From CAZKTF01 sp964555565 (GTDB taxonomy: Bacteria > Planctomycetota > JAJSAM01 > JAKLKS01), in contig CAZKTF010000251.1 in assembly GCA_964555565.1 (NCBI GenBank), positions 1-5,195 on the forward strand: a stretch of 5,195 bases of DNA, written 5' to 3'. The position numbers and the translations under genes were made by a program. Position 1 is the stretch's first letter, and each line of letters starts with the position of its first letter. Below the pieces are notes generated by a model. The model searched no databases, had not been told where the DNA came from, and saw only the letters and a list, made by a program, of their open reading frames with translations. This document shows, one piece after another, positions 4,444 through 5,195 of this stretch.

Positions 4444-5166
4444 TCAGGCGGGCGGGGGGACCGGGGGGACCGGCGGCGGGCCGGGGGGCGGGGCCTTGGC
4501 GCCGAGGTCGAGCATCATCGTCCCGGTCTGGTACTGCGTGAGCCTCGCGTCGCTGAGTTCCATGAGGCGGCGGACGACGACGCGGATGCGCTCCGCGGAC
4601 TCCTGGACCTTCTTCAGGTGGCGCAGCACGCCTTCCTTCGAGCCGGCCTCGATCTCCGCCTCGCAGAGGTGGAGGTAGCCGACGACGGCCGTGAGCGGGT
4701 TGTTGATCTCGTGGCCCAGCGTCGCGGCCATGGCGAGGAGCGCCGCCGTCCGCTCCAGGCGCCGCACCCGGACCCCGACGCGGATGCGGGCGAGGAGTTC
4801 CGGCTCGGTGACCGACTTGGTCAGGTAGTCGTCGGCGCCGCGCTCCAGGCCGGCCACCTTCTGCCCCTCGCGGTCGAAGGCCGTGAGGAGGATGCAGTAG
4901 GTGCCCACGAGCGCGGGGACCTTCCGGATCTTCCGGATGAGTTCCGGCCCCGTCGTGCCCGGCATGAACCAGTCGGTGATGAGGACGTCCGGCGGGTCCT
5001 TCTCCATGGAGAGGAGCGACTCGGCGGCGCTCTCGAACTCCCGGACCCGGTGGCCCCCGCGGCTGAGCATGTCGCGGAAGAAGGAGACGGAGAACGCGTC
5101 GTCGTCCACGAGGACGATGGACGCCGGCTGCTCCGCGAGCCCCGAAGGCGCGTCCCCGCCACCCAT
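4444..5166 (-). CDS. Receiver (REC)-DHp fusion protein lacking a kinase ATPase domain
   Basis: A 240-residue cytoplasmic signalling protein. Residues 16-135 form a complete receiver domain: acidic pocket D21-D22, phospho-acceptor D65 (ITDWFMPG), T95 (LLTAFD) and K117 (DYLTKS) are all in place. Residues 140-210 form a HisKA-like DHp helical hairpin with an intact H-box, LGHEINNPLTAVVGY (phospho-accepting H152, followed by E153). The chain then ends in a proline-rich tail (residues 226-239). No HATPase_c N-, G1- or G2-box follows. Only 65 bp separate its stop from perR, so this is not a frameshifted kinase. It cannot autophosphorylate by itself and may act as a phosphotransfer intermediate, a phosphatase or a partner for a separate ATPase/kinase. 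The ATG at 5164-5166 has no clear ribosome site, but no better in-frame start precedes the receiver core. Whether it is functionally tied to perR is unknown. Confidence 0.88.
   Translation of the reverse strand: MGGGDAPSGLAEQPASIVLVDDDAFSVSFFRDMLSRGGHRVREFESAAESLLSMEKDPPDVLITDWFMPGTTGPELIRKIRKVPALVGTYCILLTAFDREGQKVAGLERGADDYLTKSVTEPELLARIRVGVRVRRLERTAALLAMAATLGHEINNPLTAVVGYLHLCEAEIEAGSKEGVLRHLKKVQESAERIRVVVRRLMELSDARLTQYQTGTMMLDLGAKAPPPGPPPVPPVPPPA
4450..4493 (+). other. G-quadruplex-prone G-run tract in the proline-rich tail codons
   Basis: The plus strand (template strand of the receiver-DHp gene) has six G-runs of three or more: 4450-4452, 4454-4459, 4463-4468, 4478-4480, 4483-4488 and 4490-4493. 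The spacers are short. The 9-mer GGGGGGACC is tandemly repeated (4454-4471). It encodes the Pro/Val tail on the other strand. This formally meets the pattern for an intramolecular G-quadruplex, close to the gene's stop codon. Confidence 0.6.
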
Positions 5167-5195
5167 GGGCGGAGAGGGTAGCCCGCCGGGCGGCC

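Noticed and set aside
4444..5166. The receiver-DHp gene as a truncated histidine kinase pseudogene
   Set aside because: The frame is intact, it ends in a distinct proline-rich tail, and only 65 bp remain before perR with no trace of an ATPase domain in any frame.

Overview
This is a very GC-rich bacterial window in which every supported gene lies on the minus strand, so genes are read from right to left. It contains one 100-N assembly gap, which suggests a draft or metagenome-assembled genome. The GC content, the PerR/rubrerythrin/two-CCG iron-sulfur protein/DUF3501 combination, the receiver-DHp fusion and the palindromic intergenic repeats would fit a deltaproteobacterial-type, NC10/Rokubacteria-like or other soil/sediment lineage. 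No phylogenetic marker is present, so this is only a guess.

Layout in transcription order: (1) 5166-4444, a receiver domain fused to a histidine-kinase DHp domain, with no ATPase domain and a proline-rich tail. (2) 4378-3923, a PerR-type Fur-family peroxide sensor. (3) 3833-3411, a rubrerythrin without its rubredoxin domain. (4) 3348-2005, a GlpC/HdrD-like protein with two 4Cys [4Fe-4S] motifs and two CCG domains. (5) A 263-bp intergenic stretch built of palindromic repeat units. (6) 1741 to the gap, a DUF3501 protein whose 3' end is lost in the gap. (7) 1091-174, a complete EamA/DMT-type 10-TM transporter starting at GTG. (8) 125-1, the N-terminus of a saccharopine-dehydrogenase-like NAD(P)-binding oxidoreductase that runs off the window.

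The core is a likely peroxide-defence cluster. PerR would sense H2O2 by metal-catalysed oxidation and derepress rubrerythrin, a diiron peroxidase. Because this rubrerythrin has no rubredoxin domain, the adjacent two-CCG iron-sulfur protein is an attractive candidate for its electron supply, with DUF3501 as a partner of unknown function. That link is inferred from gene order.

The most interesting non-coding signal is the 1765-2010 repeat cluster. Its units share flanks (TTGTAGGGGC ... GCCGT) around a hairpin whose arms differ in sequence between units yet remain perfectly paired. One flank supplies the stop codon of the iron-sulfur protein. A second point of interest is the compact receiver-DHp protein, which keeps both phosphorylatable residues (Asp65 and His152) but has no kinase catalytic domain.
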